A program made the translations under genes and the position numbers. This document shows, piece by piece, positions 21,500 to 33,978 of a stretch of DNA of 64,000 nucleotides (its first letter is position 1; each line of letters opens with the position of its first letter). The stretch is from Phymorhynchus buccinoides. Lineage: Eukaryota; Mollusca; Gastropoda; Neogastropoda; Raphitomidae. The notes under the pieces are model-generated. The model was not told the origin of the DNA, searched no databases, and was given only the letters and a program-made list of their open reading frames with translations. The stretch is taken from assembly GCA_017654935.2 (NCBI GenBank), contig CM065691.1:23017786-23081785 (forward strand), read 5' to 3'.

Positions 21500-21716
21500 A
21501 GGCATGGGAATTGGAAAAGTTTTTAAAAAGCTGACAAACGGGGTCCAGGGGGTAACGCTGAAGCTTTTTTTTGTATTTGAAGCCCTAAAACAGCAATATA
21601 ATGGCTAAATTTAGGTGTGTTTTTTTTTTGGGGGGGGGGCGGACATACCTTTTTTCGGTGGAAAAGCAATGTAATTTTGCCGGAAATTTGCTGTTTGGTG
21701 GACAATTCCCATCCCT
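21500..21716. mobile_element. CAGGCATGGGAATT MITE
   Basis: CAGGCATGGGAATT ... GACAATTCCCATCCCTG with TTTTGT on both sides. A shorter relative with the same ends is at 24161-24242. Confidence 0.72.
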
Positions 21717-21719
21717 GTT

Positions 21720-23005
21720 TTGTGTACACAAATAAAACTGAACAAACATGACAGGACAGAGACACTATTTTTTCTTGTTTGGTAGATGATGAACATTGGC
21801 ATAATGATCAAATAACTCTTTAACAGTTTTTGTAATTCTATTACAGAAATATTTTGCTTGGTTATTTAAATAAGACGAATATAAAAGGCTACACCATATA
21901 ATTTTTGTTTTAAATCTTAAATTATAACACAGCTTTTATAAACTCTGAAGTAGTATCTTTGATTTTAATGAAATAATTTGCTTTGCTCAGATTTCACTGC
22001 ATATTTTGCTGTAATAATGTAAAATACACAATTTATTGTCAAAGAAAGATAGCATGCGGTTATTTATTATTATTGTGATATAGATGACTCAGAAAAGAGT
22101 GATTTGTTTTAAACGATTTTGAATTAAAAACCTAGGAAATCAAAAATTGGTAAATCATTAATTTTGAAATGCAGAAATAATGTTGTGCTTTGATTATGTG
22201 CCGTATTGTATTTTTATGTGTCAGCTTTGATTTCTTTCTTCATGTTTAATTTCAAGTGTGAATCCAGGATATTATTTGTTGCCCCCCCCCCCCCCTCCCC
22301 CCCATACACACCCACAGAGTGAAAGAAAAAGAGTTTTATTACTTTTAAAGATATCTTTTAACCCTAGTTAAGACAAAGCTGTCGGTCATTTACTTTGCTA
22401 GATATCTTTTTTCCCCCTCGTTTTTTTGTTTTTGTTTTTTATTAAAAAAGTTCTCTAAACATAGTAGTTTTGTTACATCTTCAAGAGAAAAGAAGTTTTT
22501 TTCTTAAATGTTGTACGGGTTTCATAATTAATTTATGTGTGTGGAAAACCCCCAGAAGACTTTTCCAAATTGTATTCGGCATGCATTGCAAAGAACTTTG
22601 TGTAAAAGAACATTCTTTTGCTGATTCCAGGTGTTTTATCACAATGGGTTTTTTTAAACATTATTTTCTAAATTAGAAAAATAAACTAGGTGTTCATTTG
22701 CCCAAAAAACACTACAAAAAGCAAATGTGAAAGAAAAATTATTTAGGTATGATTTATTTTCTTCTGAAAGAATGTTTTCAGTTTTGATTTGTGTGTGTGA
22801 AGAAAAAGAAAACTAAGGCATGTGATCATATTTTTGCCTGTATGTTTTCCCCCCCACCAACATTAAGCCTACGTGTGCAACTTGTTTTTTCTATAAAAAA
22901 AATAAACAATCAAAAGAAATTTGCTATGGGCAGGATATACCAACATTTTGGCAAGTCCAAAATGATTGCCCAATCGTTTTTCAGGTGGACACTGATTTTG
23001 TGTGC

Positions 23006-23040
<35 letters not shown>

Positions 23041-23460
23041 CAAACTCTTGGCATTTACATTATAAGACATGGATGATTTATACTTTTGGTGTATGAATCA
23101 TCTATACTCTGATCATTTAAACGATACTTCGATTCATATATGAGCCACAAGCATTCTCCTTCAAAACCGACATTTTCTTGAAGTATGAAGAATACAGGTA
23201 ATAATATTTATTTTTTCTTTCGAATGCAACCTTCACTCAGTTGGTAAGTACCAACAGGTCAACACTTTGTATAAAGAAAGTCTTGTTTTTAATAAGATTG
23301 TCTTTTTTAAGGCTTTTATTTTAGGGATTGTTTTCAGTTTGTATTTCTTTCACGTCCCAATAAAAACCGCATTCTGAAAGCTATGGGATTTATTTACCCC
23401 TTTAAAAAAAAAAAATATTTGTCTTGATGCCTTGAATATGAGAGAAAAGATTGTCACTTC
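21720..23460. other. AT-rich spacer
   Basis: Contains a C run at 22281, (TG)n(GA)n at 23003-23040 and no supported gene. Confidence 0.6.
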
Positions 23461-23467
23461 TGACTAA

Positions 23468-23961
23468 AGGGCCTGCCACACACATACGATTCGGGAATGC
23501 GATGCGATTTTGATGATGAGTCATGATTCACATGAAATTCATGTATTGGGTCTATTTGAGTATAGTGATCGAAAATGGCAGAATTATTTTTAGACAGAAG
23601 TAGGGCTGTGTATGTGCGATATGTTTAATACGTGTGTATGTATGTGTGGTGTGCGTATCAAAGGGTTCATGTGTAATATGTGTTCATGTGAACATATAAT
23701 TTGTTTTGTGTTTGTGTTATTTCAAACTTGTTTTAGGCCTTTTGTAAGTAGTAGTAGTAGTTGCTGTCGTTATCTGCACTTGCTGATCATATTACTGATA
23801 TGTTTCATGTTGTTATTCTATTTTGTTATGTGTAAAGCGCCCTCTAGCCTACTTCGTAGGACGGGCGCTATATAAATTTTCATTATTATTTCACATGAAT
23901 CATGACTCACGTGACCCAATCGCATCACATCCCCATACAATTTTACGCATGTGGCGCCGGC
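23468..23961. mobile_element. GGGCCTGCCACACAC MITE with an internal insertion
   Basis: The outer arms match those at 33979-36256 (ACACATACGATT; GTGACCCAATCGCATC). The centre carries ~285 bp ending GGGCGCTATATAAATTTTC(ATT)n, an L2-like tail. Confidence 0.75.
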
Positions 23962-24534
23962 TTAAGACTTGCAGAGGAGGCAGCTGCTGTTGCGGAAGGC
24001 TGGGCTAGAATTTGAAGCAGAGATGCCTTGTCCAGGGTATATTCCTACTTTGGGCCAAAAAGACTTGAGGACAGTTGGCACTGGGTAACGTCTCCAATCT
24101 TACGTACCATAATCTTTTTGGCTGCAGCATTAAGCAAATGCAACTCTTCAACAAAGTCGGGCATGGGAATTTTCCGCGAATTCACGGGGAAAAAACCTGA
24201 AATTACTAAATAATTTTTTTTGACCGACAATTCCCATGCCTGAAAATTCTAAACCATACTGCTCACCTCTTGGAAGTTCATAATGCAAAGGAAAAAAAGC
24301 AAACAAAAACACTCCTGAACTAAGTTACATTCAAAGTATAATAATGAATGTAATCACACACAGGCTCACATAAGGCAGATTTTTTTTATTTTCAATTTAA
24401 TTTTTTTTGGTATCCATGTATTTTTATGACACCGCAGGCCTCTTCAATTGTGTGAAAATGCAAAAACAACATCAGCACATCATGCGAGACCAATGAAAAA
24501 CAAAATACTGAATCTAACGACCAGATTTGAAATA

Positions 24535-24745
24535 CAGTGGAATCTCCCTTATAAGACCTCCCATTATAAGACTCCTTCCACATAAGACCTACTTCTCTGA
24601 GACATTGCCCTTCTTTGTAAGTATTAAAAGTACCTCCCTATAAGACCTCATTTTGGATGATTTTTGAATACCTCCCTTTCAAGACCCCTCCCTTACAAGA
24701 CCTTCAAAAATCATCCAAAATGGTCTTATAAGGGAGGTTCCACTG
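24535..24745. mobile_element. TA-flanked CAGTGGAACCTCCC MITE
   Basis: TA-CAGTGGAATCTCCCTTATA ... AGGGAGGTTCCACTG-TA. Confidence 0.85.
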
Positions 24746-25046
24746 TATTGACAAATACAACGCGGTAAAAATTGAAGAACAAAAATCTGCCCTTTGACTA
24801 TTGGTGAAATGTTACTATTTTCTGATTACATGTAGAAAAGGGGAAAATGATCAAGTGGTACAAATACAAGAAAAGCAAAACGAAAAACAACAGCTAAAGA
24901 ATGAAAGCAAGGAATGTCACAGATCTTTCCATGTACAAAATAAATAACTTCCATTATTTCAAGCGAAAAAGTTAAGATTTTGTTTTTCTTTGTCTGTTGA
25001 AAAGAGGCTGAGGGGTAATGGCAAAGTCCTAAAGAATATTTTGACA

Positions 25047-25270
25047 GTTATGTGCTTGTAATCTGTCACTCTTTGACTGCCTTTTCCCTTTGCTTACTGT
25101 CATCTCTACTATTTTTCTGCCTTATCGGTCTATTCTTCTGCCTTTTTTTTCAAGAAACACTTGCAAAGATTTTCTCCAGCCAAAGATGGACATGCTGGGC
25201 CTATTTTAGTTTGATGCATAACGGCAGCATGACGCATCTGCGGTCATGACAGGAAACTGAGCGATCGTTA
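25047..25270 (+). mobile_element. (GAA)n-type short retroposon, plus orientation
   Basis: Inverse of the copies at 2850 and 15800: CTTTGACTGCCTTTTCCCTT, then GCATGACGCATCTGCGGTC and GAGCGATCG. Confidence 0.72.
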
Positions 25271-25334
25271 TTTTCTAGGGGAAAAGGCCAAAGGGTATCA
25301 TCAGGAAAGGAGTGAAGAAGGCTAATAAGGAGCT

Positions 25335-25445
25335 GCCGTGGATGAGGGGTCAGAGTCGCTTGCTTGTAATCTGACAGGTTTGGGAGTGTGGGGGTTTGAA
25401 TCCCGTTCGGTCTACGGTGAGGTGTTCTTGGGAGAGACACTGGTG
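25335..25445 (+). mobile_element. Possible tRNA-like SINE head
   Basis: GAGGGGTCAGAGTCGCTTGC then GGGGGTTTGAATCCCG, which resembles a box B. No full cloverleaf was worked out. Confidence 0.35.
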
Positions 25446-25447
25446 AC

Positions 25448-25793
25448 TTAACTCATTCAAGTCGTTCCACCCATATACAACCGGAATTAATATAAAGCTC
25501 TCAATTTGATGAATTTGTTTCAAGGGAAGTAAATGTGTGCACACCACACTTTAGTCACTTCTAAACTCACTTCACTCCCTTAGACCACAAGTGTGACTTA
25601 TTTTGTGTTTGAAGTGGGGAACTAATTGCTATACTGTATATAAAATAGTCTGATCTACCACTTCCCTGAAGTAAAAACCCTGTAATCTTTCATTTCTCTT
25701 TTTGTTTATGTCTGTTTAGTTTGTGTGTATGGCTGGAGTGATTTGTGAGGTTTTTTTTAATAATTCAAAATCGTTGCAATGCGAATGAGTTAC
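25448..25793. mobile_element. TTAA MITE family D, copy 1
   Basis: TTAACTCATTCAAGTCGTTCC ... GCAATGCGAATGAGTTAC. Same family as 57998-58395. Confidence 0.8.
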
Positions 25794-25856
25794 CTCTTTG
25801 TTTCCTCACTCCACCCAGATCTAAATGGGTACCTAACACTAGTGGGAGAAAAGTCC

Positions 25857-26557
25857 TTAACCCCCCTTCATCACCAATGTCGCATTTGTGCACCACACCA
25901 TGAAACTAAAAGGCACGAAATTAGGATCAGGTATCCAATGACCTTATGTCGTTAATTTTGGTAGATAAGGAAAGCAGACCTGCCACTTGCTCCGATTTCA
26001 GAGGAGCAGCTCAGATATGTTGAGCATTGCTCCTAGCTCCTCTTGCAACCTCCCCAGCTCCTATATTTTAAAATCTGTCTTGTATACATTTTCCACTCAA
26101 TTTCACAACAAAGAGCATGCATTCAAAGCACCAGCTAATGGACATCTAAGGGTCAGCATGAGACAGTGAGGGGCTACACGAAAATGGATCTCAAATTGAC
26201 AATGGTCAATATTTCTTACTCTAAAATGGATCTCAAACTGACAAAAACGACTGCATGTTTGAAGAACAAAAGAGAAGGCCGCACATTTCGAAGTGGCAAT
26301 GGATTTTACTGGGGGGCCAGTGCCAGCCCCTAGATTCTCGCTCCTCTTTTTTATTCTCAGAATGTGGCAGGTCTGGGAAAGGCCTTATTTGATATGTCAT
26401 ACTTTTCTTTACCCAGATATGTTTGTTGATGTGTGTGATGTTTACTGTGGTGACAGTCCTGAGAAAACCATTGCTGTTGACGGGACTATAAGCAATGTAA
26501 AAATGAATATTTGATAGAAAGTTTTGGCTGAAAAAATGGCTGGTGGCAAAAGGTTCA
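25857..26557. mobile_element. TTAA MITE family A, copy 6, interrupted
   Basis: TTAA followed by CACCAATGTCGCATTTGTGC at the left; AATGGCTGGTGGCAAAAGG at the right. Extra sequence in the middle (about 25990-26370) was not identified. Confidence 0.6.
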
Positions 26558-28543
26558 ATCCAAGGTCCTGTGTGCGAGCGCATGCACAAAATCTTCCACA
26601 ATTTGCAAAGAGAAAGCTGGTGGGATGGATGACACATAGCATGCACACACAAAAAATATAAAAAATAAACAAAAAGGGTGACATTGCACTAATGGCGATG
26701 CACTCTCCTGTTGGGAGCAGTCTGAATTTCACAGAGACAGTCTCTGCGACTGTGAGTGACAAAAAACCAAAATGATAGAGCCCTCTACAACTACAAGCAA
26801 CAGCGTCACAGGATCCTACTAGCCCTACCTTCATATTACACATTACCTCACAATCCTATGGCTTCCCAACTGTAGCCAAAATTATAATCTCTATGGAACT
26901 ATACAAGATTCTTTTTTAATTAAGAAGAATAAGCGATGGTTATGGTAAAACCACACTTTAAAATCATACTTGTTTAAGAACATGAATATTGAAATGTGCA
27001 GCTGTAAAGCTATCATTGCATTAATTAGAAGGAAAAAACAACCAAGTAACACTCCCCACACTCGCACACCCCTCAAAAAAAAAGAAGAAAACCCACAACA
27101 ATGAATACATCAATTATGGAGGATACTAGAGTATGGGATTCCAAACAACATTGTCACTATAAAATCAACAAACAAACAAAAAATCATGAGCAAGAATTAA
27201 ACATACCTGATGCAAAAGATTGCTCACACCATGCTAAAATTGGTCTGGAAATGTGAACCCATTTTGTGCAGATGTAACATGTTCAAAAAAAGCCTGCTGA
27301 TCATGAACCCTCCAAATCTTAGTTTTTGTTAGACCAAAGAGCTCTCTCCAGTCCCCCCCCCTGCTGGTATTTATATCCAAAGTGGATCCTATACCCATCA
27401 AGATCAAGCTGTGCTTTACACACACACACACTACTTTTTTTTTTCATCTGGAAATTACACAGTTGCTTTTTGTCTCTGGCTTACTTAAAGGCAAAGACGG
27501 GAAAGGAATTTCTGACCGACCGCACAGCAGCTACAACTGAAATTGAAATCAATTTGATTCAGTTATTTTTTTAGAATTGAAATGCAAAAATAAAGGGAAA
27601 TGCATTACCAGCAGAGTTGAAGTTTGATTACATCAACACTAGTTAACCCTACCTCTTTATCGTTATGATCATCGCAGGCTAGGCTAGTAAAAGCTTGTGA
27701 AACATCTTGTGTATTTGAGTGACATTACACTCGCACATTGTTGATAAAACTGTTCATTCTTTTTTTTTTTAATATATAATTGTAAAATATGACAAGAAAG
27801 AAAAATCGTAATGTTTGTCACAGATACGTGCTGGGTATTCAACTTCTTTTTTCATAATAACACTTTATCTTTGCAGTTAATTATTTCTTGGGAACATTTT
27901 ATCACATAAAAAAACAAACTCAACCATCATCACAGTTTTGATTCAATCACCAATGCAAACGCTGTAGTCTGTATAATAAAGAACTAAAAAAGAAACAAAA
28001 ATGTTTTTATCTCTAGCTCTCACATCACATAAAAAAACTTGTTTCATGGTTCCCATATTATGTGCTGTTTAGCAGCCGAGTGGACGTTAAAAACTAACTT
28101 TCAATGTCTCCTGTTATTTAATTAAAAAGGCAAAACTATAATTCATATACAACCGAACAGAGAACAGAATCAGACAATATCCACCACAATAATAATCACA
28201 AATGCATTAAACTAACTTACTAACACTCTTCACTTAAAAAACATGTCTGCCCAGTTTGTACAATTGAGGTCCTTTTTATCCATTCAACCCAGTTTGTTAA
28301 ATTCGTTAACCCCACAAAAAAGGTAAATAAATAAAAAATGAGCCATGAAAAAAACCCACCAACAAATTTGTAAACATAACCACATTTTCTAAGAATTAAT
28401 TGCACACACATACATAATGAACATAGCATCCGAATAGCACAGTACATAGCATCACAATCATGAAAACAATGATGGAGGATGCTGAGTGAAGGAAGAGAAG
28501 AAGGAAGGAAACACTGTGGGACTGTAGCGACAGGGCAAACACT
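26558..28543. other. Spacer, no gene seen
   Basis: Holds a SINE body fragment near 26685-26790, an (ACAC) run at 27417 and AT-rich single-copy sequence. Confidence 0.6.
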
Positions 28544-28749
28544 TTAACCCCTTCACTGCCACAGGAAAACAGAAATCATCGATTTTCTAACTATAAAGTT
28601 TAAAACAAATCTGTTATGTCAATCCGAGAAAATGGTACTGAAGATATGTATTTTCTGGCTTATCTAAACCAAAACCCAACATCCCAGTACTATGACATAA
28701 AAAGTTATGACATCATACACTATGAGACAGCAGGCAGGGAAGGGGTTAA
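28544..28749. mobile_element. TTAA MITE family B, back-to-back
   Basis: TTAACCCCTTCACTGCCACA ... GGCAGGGAAGGGGTTAA. Its right TTAA is the left TTAA of the next element. Confidence 0.87.
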
Positions 28750-28993
28750 CCCTTTCACCGCCAACCATCTTTGAGCCAAAATTTTCCATTGAGCTTACTT
28801 GACTACAGAAAAGATTTTGTCTGCAATATTGTGGGATTTCTCTGTGACACATTTAGAATAGGGTCAATTCTTACTGTCCATATTTAGGAACACAATATCA
28901 TTGAATAACAGACCCTGATTTCAAGGGTATTAATGACATGGGTGTTTAAATCATTGTGGTGCAAAAATGCGATGTTGGCAGTGACAGGGTTAA
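28746..28993. mobile_element. TTAA MITE family A, copy 7
   Basis: TTAACCCTTTCACCGCCAAC ... GTTGGCAGTGACAGGGTTAA, sharing TTAA 28746-28749 with the previous element. Confidence 0.87.
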
Positions 28994-29129
28994 TACTAAT
29001 TTGAACTAAGCTCCCAGTAATAACACCGCACTGAGTAACATGCACTACAAAACACACACATGAAGAAATAAGCAACGCTGACCATTTTCTCACTACATTG
29101 AAATGTCTAAAGTATGTTAAACTAAGCAT

Positions 29130-29385
29130 TTTCTAAAATATTTTTATTCTTAAGTTGTACCACTTTCTCACTACACTAAAGTTTGTTAATTCGTTAATAA
29201 ACTAATTATTTTCTAACTATTTTTACATTCTTGTACCACTTTCTCACTACACTAAAGTTTGTTAAATTCGTTAATAAACTAAGCATTTTCTAAAGATTTT
29301 TACATTCTTTACCACTTTCTCACAACGCTACAATGTCCGAAGATTGTTATATTTGTTAATACAAAAAGCATTTTCTAAAGATTAT
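29130..29385. repeat. Imperfect ~100-bp tandem repeats
   Basis: CCACTTTCTCACTACACTAA and TTTTCTAAAGATTTTT-like phrases recur two to four times in a row. Confidence 0.7.
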
Positions 29386-29555
29386 GGCCGTGTACACACA
29401 TAAGCGGATATTCCATGCGGAAACATGTGCGCAATCCATAAATAAGTGAAACAAAGAAAGGAAATTCCCCCTATATGCGTATACTTTTATCCTTCTTTCT
29501 TCCACTTATTTAGGGTTTTCCGTACGGAACTTGCGCGTCTAATGTGAACCCGGCC
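29386..29555. mobile_element. MITE with GGCCGTGTACACAC termini
   Basis: Close match to 3563-3752, with TTAT on both sides. Confidence 0.75.
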
Positions 29556-29767
29556 TTATACAATCTTATGTGCAACAATGCAGAAAGGTATGAATACAAC
29601 AGTTGGTCTCATCAGCAGCTATTTGATGTCATGTTGATTAACATTTCAATTAAAATCCTGTTCTTGTATCGTCTTATCAGCTGAACGATACTGGGTAACT
29701 CAAAAGCAGCAATGGTATAACTGCCAGCAAAACAAAAACATAACATTTGAAAAATTGTTTTGAGCTT

Positions 29768-30085
29768 TGCTTCTTCGTTCGCTTAGACAGTTTCCTATCA
29801 TATGAGCGTAGATGCGTCATGCTGTCATTATGCGCCTAACTAAGATTATAGTTAGGCCCAGCATGTCCGACTTTGGCTGAAGAAATTTTTTGTAAGAATT
29901 TATAGAAAAAAAGGCAGGAGAATGGACCAGTAAGCTGGAAAGATAGCAGATGACAGTAAGCAAAGGGGAAAGCAGTCAAAGAGAGTGACAGATTTGAGGA
30001 AGTTACAAGCACAGAACTACCAGAAGGTGGGGGAACTATTTGTACGAAAGACCCCCCCCCCCCCGGGTATCCCCACGTAAGGGGT
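29768..30085 (-). mobile_element. (GAA)n-tailed short retroposon
   Basis: GCTTCTTCGTTCGCTTAGAC at the left; GAACTACCAGAAGGTGGGGG near the right end. Confidence 0.78.
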
Positions 30086-30164
30086 TGAACTTTACTTGTG
30101 ACAAGTGGTTTTCAATTTTGAATGAGCATGTTATAACGACAATATGTCATTGTGTGTGCATGAG

Positions 30165-30490
30165 TGCGTGTATGTGTTCTATTGTTCTTTTATTTCCTAT
30201 TAGGATAGTAAACCCTAAGGGCTTTTTTAACCCCTTGACTGCCACCAACGTATTACGTACTGACCTGATGACATCATTGATGATGTCATCAGATGAAGAG
30301 GATTAACCCTGATATGCTGGCTTTCGCTCTAACATAATCAAGAGAGTAATATCCCCAGACAATTTTCTCAGATTGGCTCTATCAGTTGTCTTTTTCATGT
30401 TATGATTTGTCCAATGATTTTTTCTTTAATTTTCTCTGGCAGTCAAGGGGTTAAATTAAGCGCCATAAATGTTCATTATCATTATAATGC
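30165..30490 (+). mobile_element. L2-type 3' tail split by a TTAA MITE
   Basis: AACCCTAAGGGCTTTT lies left of the MITE and ATTAAGCGCCATAAATGTTC right of it. Together they match the unbroken tail at 48238-48275. Confidence 0.75.
30227..30457. mobile_element. TTAA MITE family C, copy 1
   Basis: TTAACCCCTTGACTGCCACC ... CTGGCAGTCAAGGGGTTAA. Same family as the element split at 46410/48316. Confidence 0.9.
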
Positions 30491-31087
30491 AACAAAAATC
30501 GGAGAAAAAAAAAATGAAGTCGTATCAACAAAAAATGTGATGTACAAATGAAAGTGGAAAGTCGAACACAATTTGATAAAAATAAAAATGCCTATACTAT
30601 TTTTCATTATCAGTGATTCTCTGGAAAATAAACAAATTCTATATCATTTTGTTTTCACTTTAAAAATGAAGCATGTAAAGAAGGAAACCAATTACACAGA
30701 ATACAAAAAAAGTACCTGTGTAAAAAGTGTCTGAAAACATAATTATACCCAGCTCTGAAAATATTCAAATCTACATTTTACACTTCGTCTTAAAATAGCA
30801 TGTAGAATTATCTTTCAGAACTTTAAAATTCCCCTCTTATATCTTTAAGAAGCATAAGGAAATAACAGCAACAGAAAAAATTAAACATATTGCACTTTAT
30901 GTCTCAAGAAGACCAGCTGGACTCTTAAAATCTAGGTAAAATGCATTATGATACAAATACTCAAAAATATCAGCAACATATCATTAACCAACATATTCTC
31001 CGATAACTTTTCTGTTTCAAGCGAGACTAGAAAAAAAAGAATAAAAGATAAGGACTAGTTAACATGGTGACAATATTCAACTTATAA

Positions 31088-31128
31088 AAAAAGAGCTTAA
31101 GCGAACGAAGAAGAAGAAAAAGAGCTTA
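31088..31128 (+). mobile_element. 17-bp retroposition scar with 12-bp target duplication
   Basis: AAAAAGAGCTTA at 31088-31099 and 31117-31128 flanks AGCGAACGAAGAAGAAG, which matches the 3' tail of the (GAA)n retroposons. Confidence 0.8.
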
Positions 31129-31268
31129 CTACTGAAAGCAAATAATTGATCCACAAAATTAGGGTGGTTTTTTTCTCCATATTTTCCATGCGAATTCAAC
31201 GTTTTGTACCCTATTGCTTTCCATCTTGTCTTCTGAATCTGAGCAATGTTCACACAGATACATCTGCT

Positions 31269-31682
31269 ACCCAGCACCATGAAAGGGGCATTAAGTGTCA
31301 AAATGACCATTCTGAGAAAATTATAGTTAGAAACTTCAGACAATTCTCTTTCTAAACCATTCTTGTATCCTCCGTTCTAGAGCTACGAGCATTTAAAGTA
31401 GGTAGGGTAAGCATCGGCTATTTTGAGAAAACAGTCTAATTCTAAAGTCTAGTCTAGCTGTCTAGTCTAGCTGTAGAAAATGCATTGACCTACTTGTTTT
31501 AGAGAACTTTTAACAGCATTTAGACACCATAGTAAATATTATCCTTTATAGATATGAAAGATAAGGTGTTAGAGAACACAAAAACACCCATAAAACTTTT
31601 AAAAAATGTGATTTTTGACTTTGCAAGCCTGTTATACGAAACTAGCCCAGCGACTTAATGTCCCTTTTGTGGTGCTGGGTCA
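31269..31682. mobile_element. Inverted-repeat element GACCCAGCACC, uninterrupted
   Basis: ACCCAGCACCATGAAAGGGG ... TTTTGTGGTGCTGGGTC. Inverse orientation to 7987-8599. Confidence 0.8.
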
Positions 31683-31754
31683 CATCTTTGGTCTAAGCAG
31701 CCGAGACAGATCTTTAAATACAAAATATCGGTTGTGTGACTGTGTGTATTTGTA

Positions 31755-31855
31755 TTTGGTATATTCTAGTCACAGAGACTTATCTCTGTGAAATTTGGGC
31801 TGCTCTCCCCCGGAAAGCGTGTCACCGCAAGTGCAGCGCCTACCCCATTTTCAGT
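31755..31855 (-). mobile_element. tRNA-SINE 3' body fragment
   Basis: TCACAGAGACTTATCTCTGTG and CGCAAGTGCAGCGCCTACCC match the inverse of the SINE body at 11810-11895. Confidence 0.75.
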
Positions 31856-32264
31856 CTGTAAATGAACACATGTCAATTTCTCTTTCTCAGAACAAACATA
31901 TATAAACGACAACAATAAAAACCAAATATATTTAGTGCATAAGTAGGCACAGTCAATGAATGCAAACTCCCGTTTTCCACACACAAACATGACTACTTGT
32001 GTATAGATATGCAGGCACCTTGTGTACTGGTAAATGAAATGCTAAAGCCTTGTAAGGCGACAGTGGCATAATATACACAAGTACATGGAAAAAAGGTACA
32101 TTTATAGGCACAGTCTATTCAACCTGCTATCCATAAGGTAATCTGAACAACTAAAATATATAGCGCTTTCATTTTTCTTCTTCCAATGACAGACAGACCT
32201 ACACAACTTCAGTTGACAAACTGTTCACTTCAGACACCACTGAGAGATGTATCTTTCATTTCCC

Positions 32265-32757
32265 TTAACCCTTTGCGCCCTGCTTGTTAGACTGGAGAGC
32301 TGCACTCCCAGCCTGGTTTTTTGAGAGACAGCAGCAAATTTTATGGGTACTCCGGTTAAAGCTCAAAAATGCATCAGCACCGGTTTATTTAGCAGACGAG
32401 AATTATTCGTCTGCTCGCTTTCGCTCATTTCTGACTGCGTTTCGTCCTCTTCTGGGTCAAAATCACTGTCATCGTCAGTAAATATCTATTCTCATCAATG
32501 ACTTGTTTCACACAAAACCTTGGTCGCTTACTCATGGTGATGATAAAATAATCAGAAAAAATACAAAAATCGCTCAGACATGCTTGAAAACCGGCGCACT
32601 TTGTGTGGCAAGATTTTCGAAAAGAAAGGGGCACATAGTGAGCTCCCTTTAGTCGTTAATATTCATGAGGTCGAAGGTGAAAGAAGGTAAGGGTCAAGCC
32701 CGACAGTTTGTCGGGCACAGGCGCTGGCAACTGTTCTCACAGGGCGGAGTGAGTTAA
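32265..32757. mobile_element. TTAA MITE family H
   Basis: TTAACCCTTTGCGCCCTG ... CAGGGCGGAGTGAGTTAA, 493 bp. A short minus-strand frame inside shows no recognisable domain. Confidence 0.72.
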
Positions 32758-33077
32758 TGCAGTTCAAAACTGTTCCACCATTTTCTTGAATTTCACCCTA
32801 AGAATGTGGCTGCAGCCTGCAAACACAATATTAACGAAATCCGTAGCTGTCGGAATTATAACTAATAAAGCTATAGAAGAAAAAAATGACAAACATTTGA
32901 AGACAGTGTACATACAAAAAGGCTGAACACATATTAACAAAAAACATTTTCAGCTTATTATTTAGCTTTTGAACTGAACAGTCATGGGATTCCGCAAAAA
33001 AATAACATATAATATGCAAAGGTATTCAAGCAATGTTTCAAAACTTTCTTCCACTAAACACTCTTGACTCACTAATA

Positions 33078-33233
33078 CAGTGGAACCTCCCTTATAAGAC
33101 CCCCTCCCACTTAAGACCTTCTCTGACACATTGCCCTTCTTTGTAAGTATTAAAATTACCTCCCTTATACAACTCCCTCCCATTAAGGCTAATTTTTGAT
33201 GATTTTGAAGGTCTTATAAGGGAGGTTCCACTG
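33078..33233. mobile_element. TA-flanked CAGTGGAACCTCCC MITE
   Basis: TA-CAGTGGAACCTCCCTTATA ... GGGAGGTTCCACTG-TA. Keeps the CCCACTTAAGACC block that is filled in the copy at 46.3 kb. Confidence 0.88.
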
Positions 33234-33397
33234 TATATATGCAAAGGTATTCAAGACAATGTTTTAAGCTAAAGGTTTCTTCCACTAAACACTCTTGACT
33301 CACTAATAGTAATACATGTATCAAATGTGCCAGTGCACGGAGAAACCACAACAGGTGAAATTTATGCCCACACTCATTTTTCTTGGTCTATAGAAAG

Positions 33398-33661
33398 GGA
33401 GAAAGGTGGCAGAGTGGTTAAGACGTTCACCTGCCAAATGTAATGCGTGACTGCAGCGTGAGTGACCCGGGTTCGAATCCCGGCCTCGCCCTTTCTTTCT
33501 AGTTTGACAGGAAAATCGAACTGAACGTCCAGTCCTTCGGATGGGGACTTAAAGCTAGTCTGACCCGTGCGCTTTACGCACATAAAAATCACATGGCAGA
33601 GCAGCCCGAATTTCACAGAGATAAGTCTCTGTGACTAGAATATACCAAATACCAATACCAA
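33398..33661 (+). mobile_element. tRNA-derived SINE, internally deleted
   Basis: Box A region GGCAGAGTGGTTAAGACG and box B GGGTTCGAATCCC, with the same tail as 11492-11909. Confidence 0.88.
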
Positions 33662-33978
33662 AATAAGGTAAGCAGAAAACAGAATTTGAACGTCCTCACT
33701 ACTAGTTTTGATTTATTTTTTGCTGTTTAAAATGCAATCATTTGCACAAACCTACAGAGAGTACATTCCTGTCTCATGTACACTAAAGCAGTTTGTTCAT
33801 TGCATTATAAGGAGATATCCAGGCCTTTAAAATTATCAGCTAGCAGCCTATACAAATCCAACAACATAGGATCACCATAACTGCATATTGACAATTCTTA
33901 TCAGATCAGATCAGTAGTATGACTCCTCGTCGACATATACACAACTTATAGCTTGATTGCATCACCATTTTTTTCTTA

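Noticed and set aside
26233..26843. Minus-strand frames of 133-139 codons
   Set aside because: They run through MITE and SINE fragments and show no recognisable domain.
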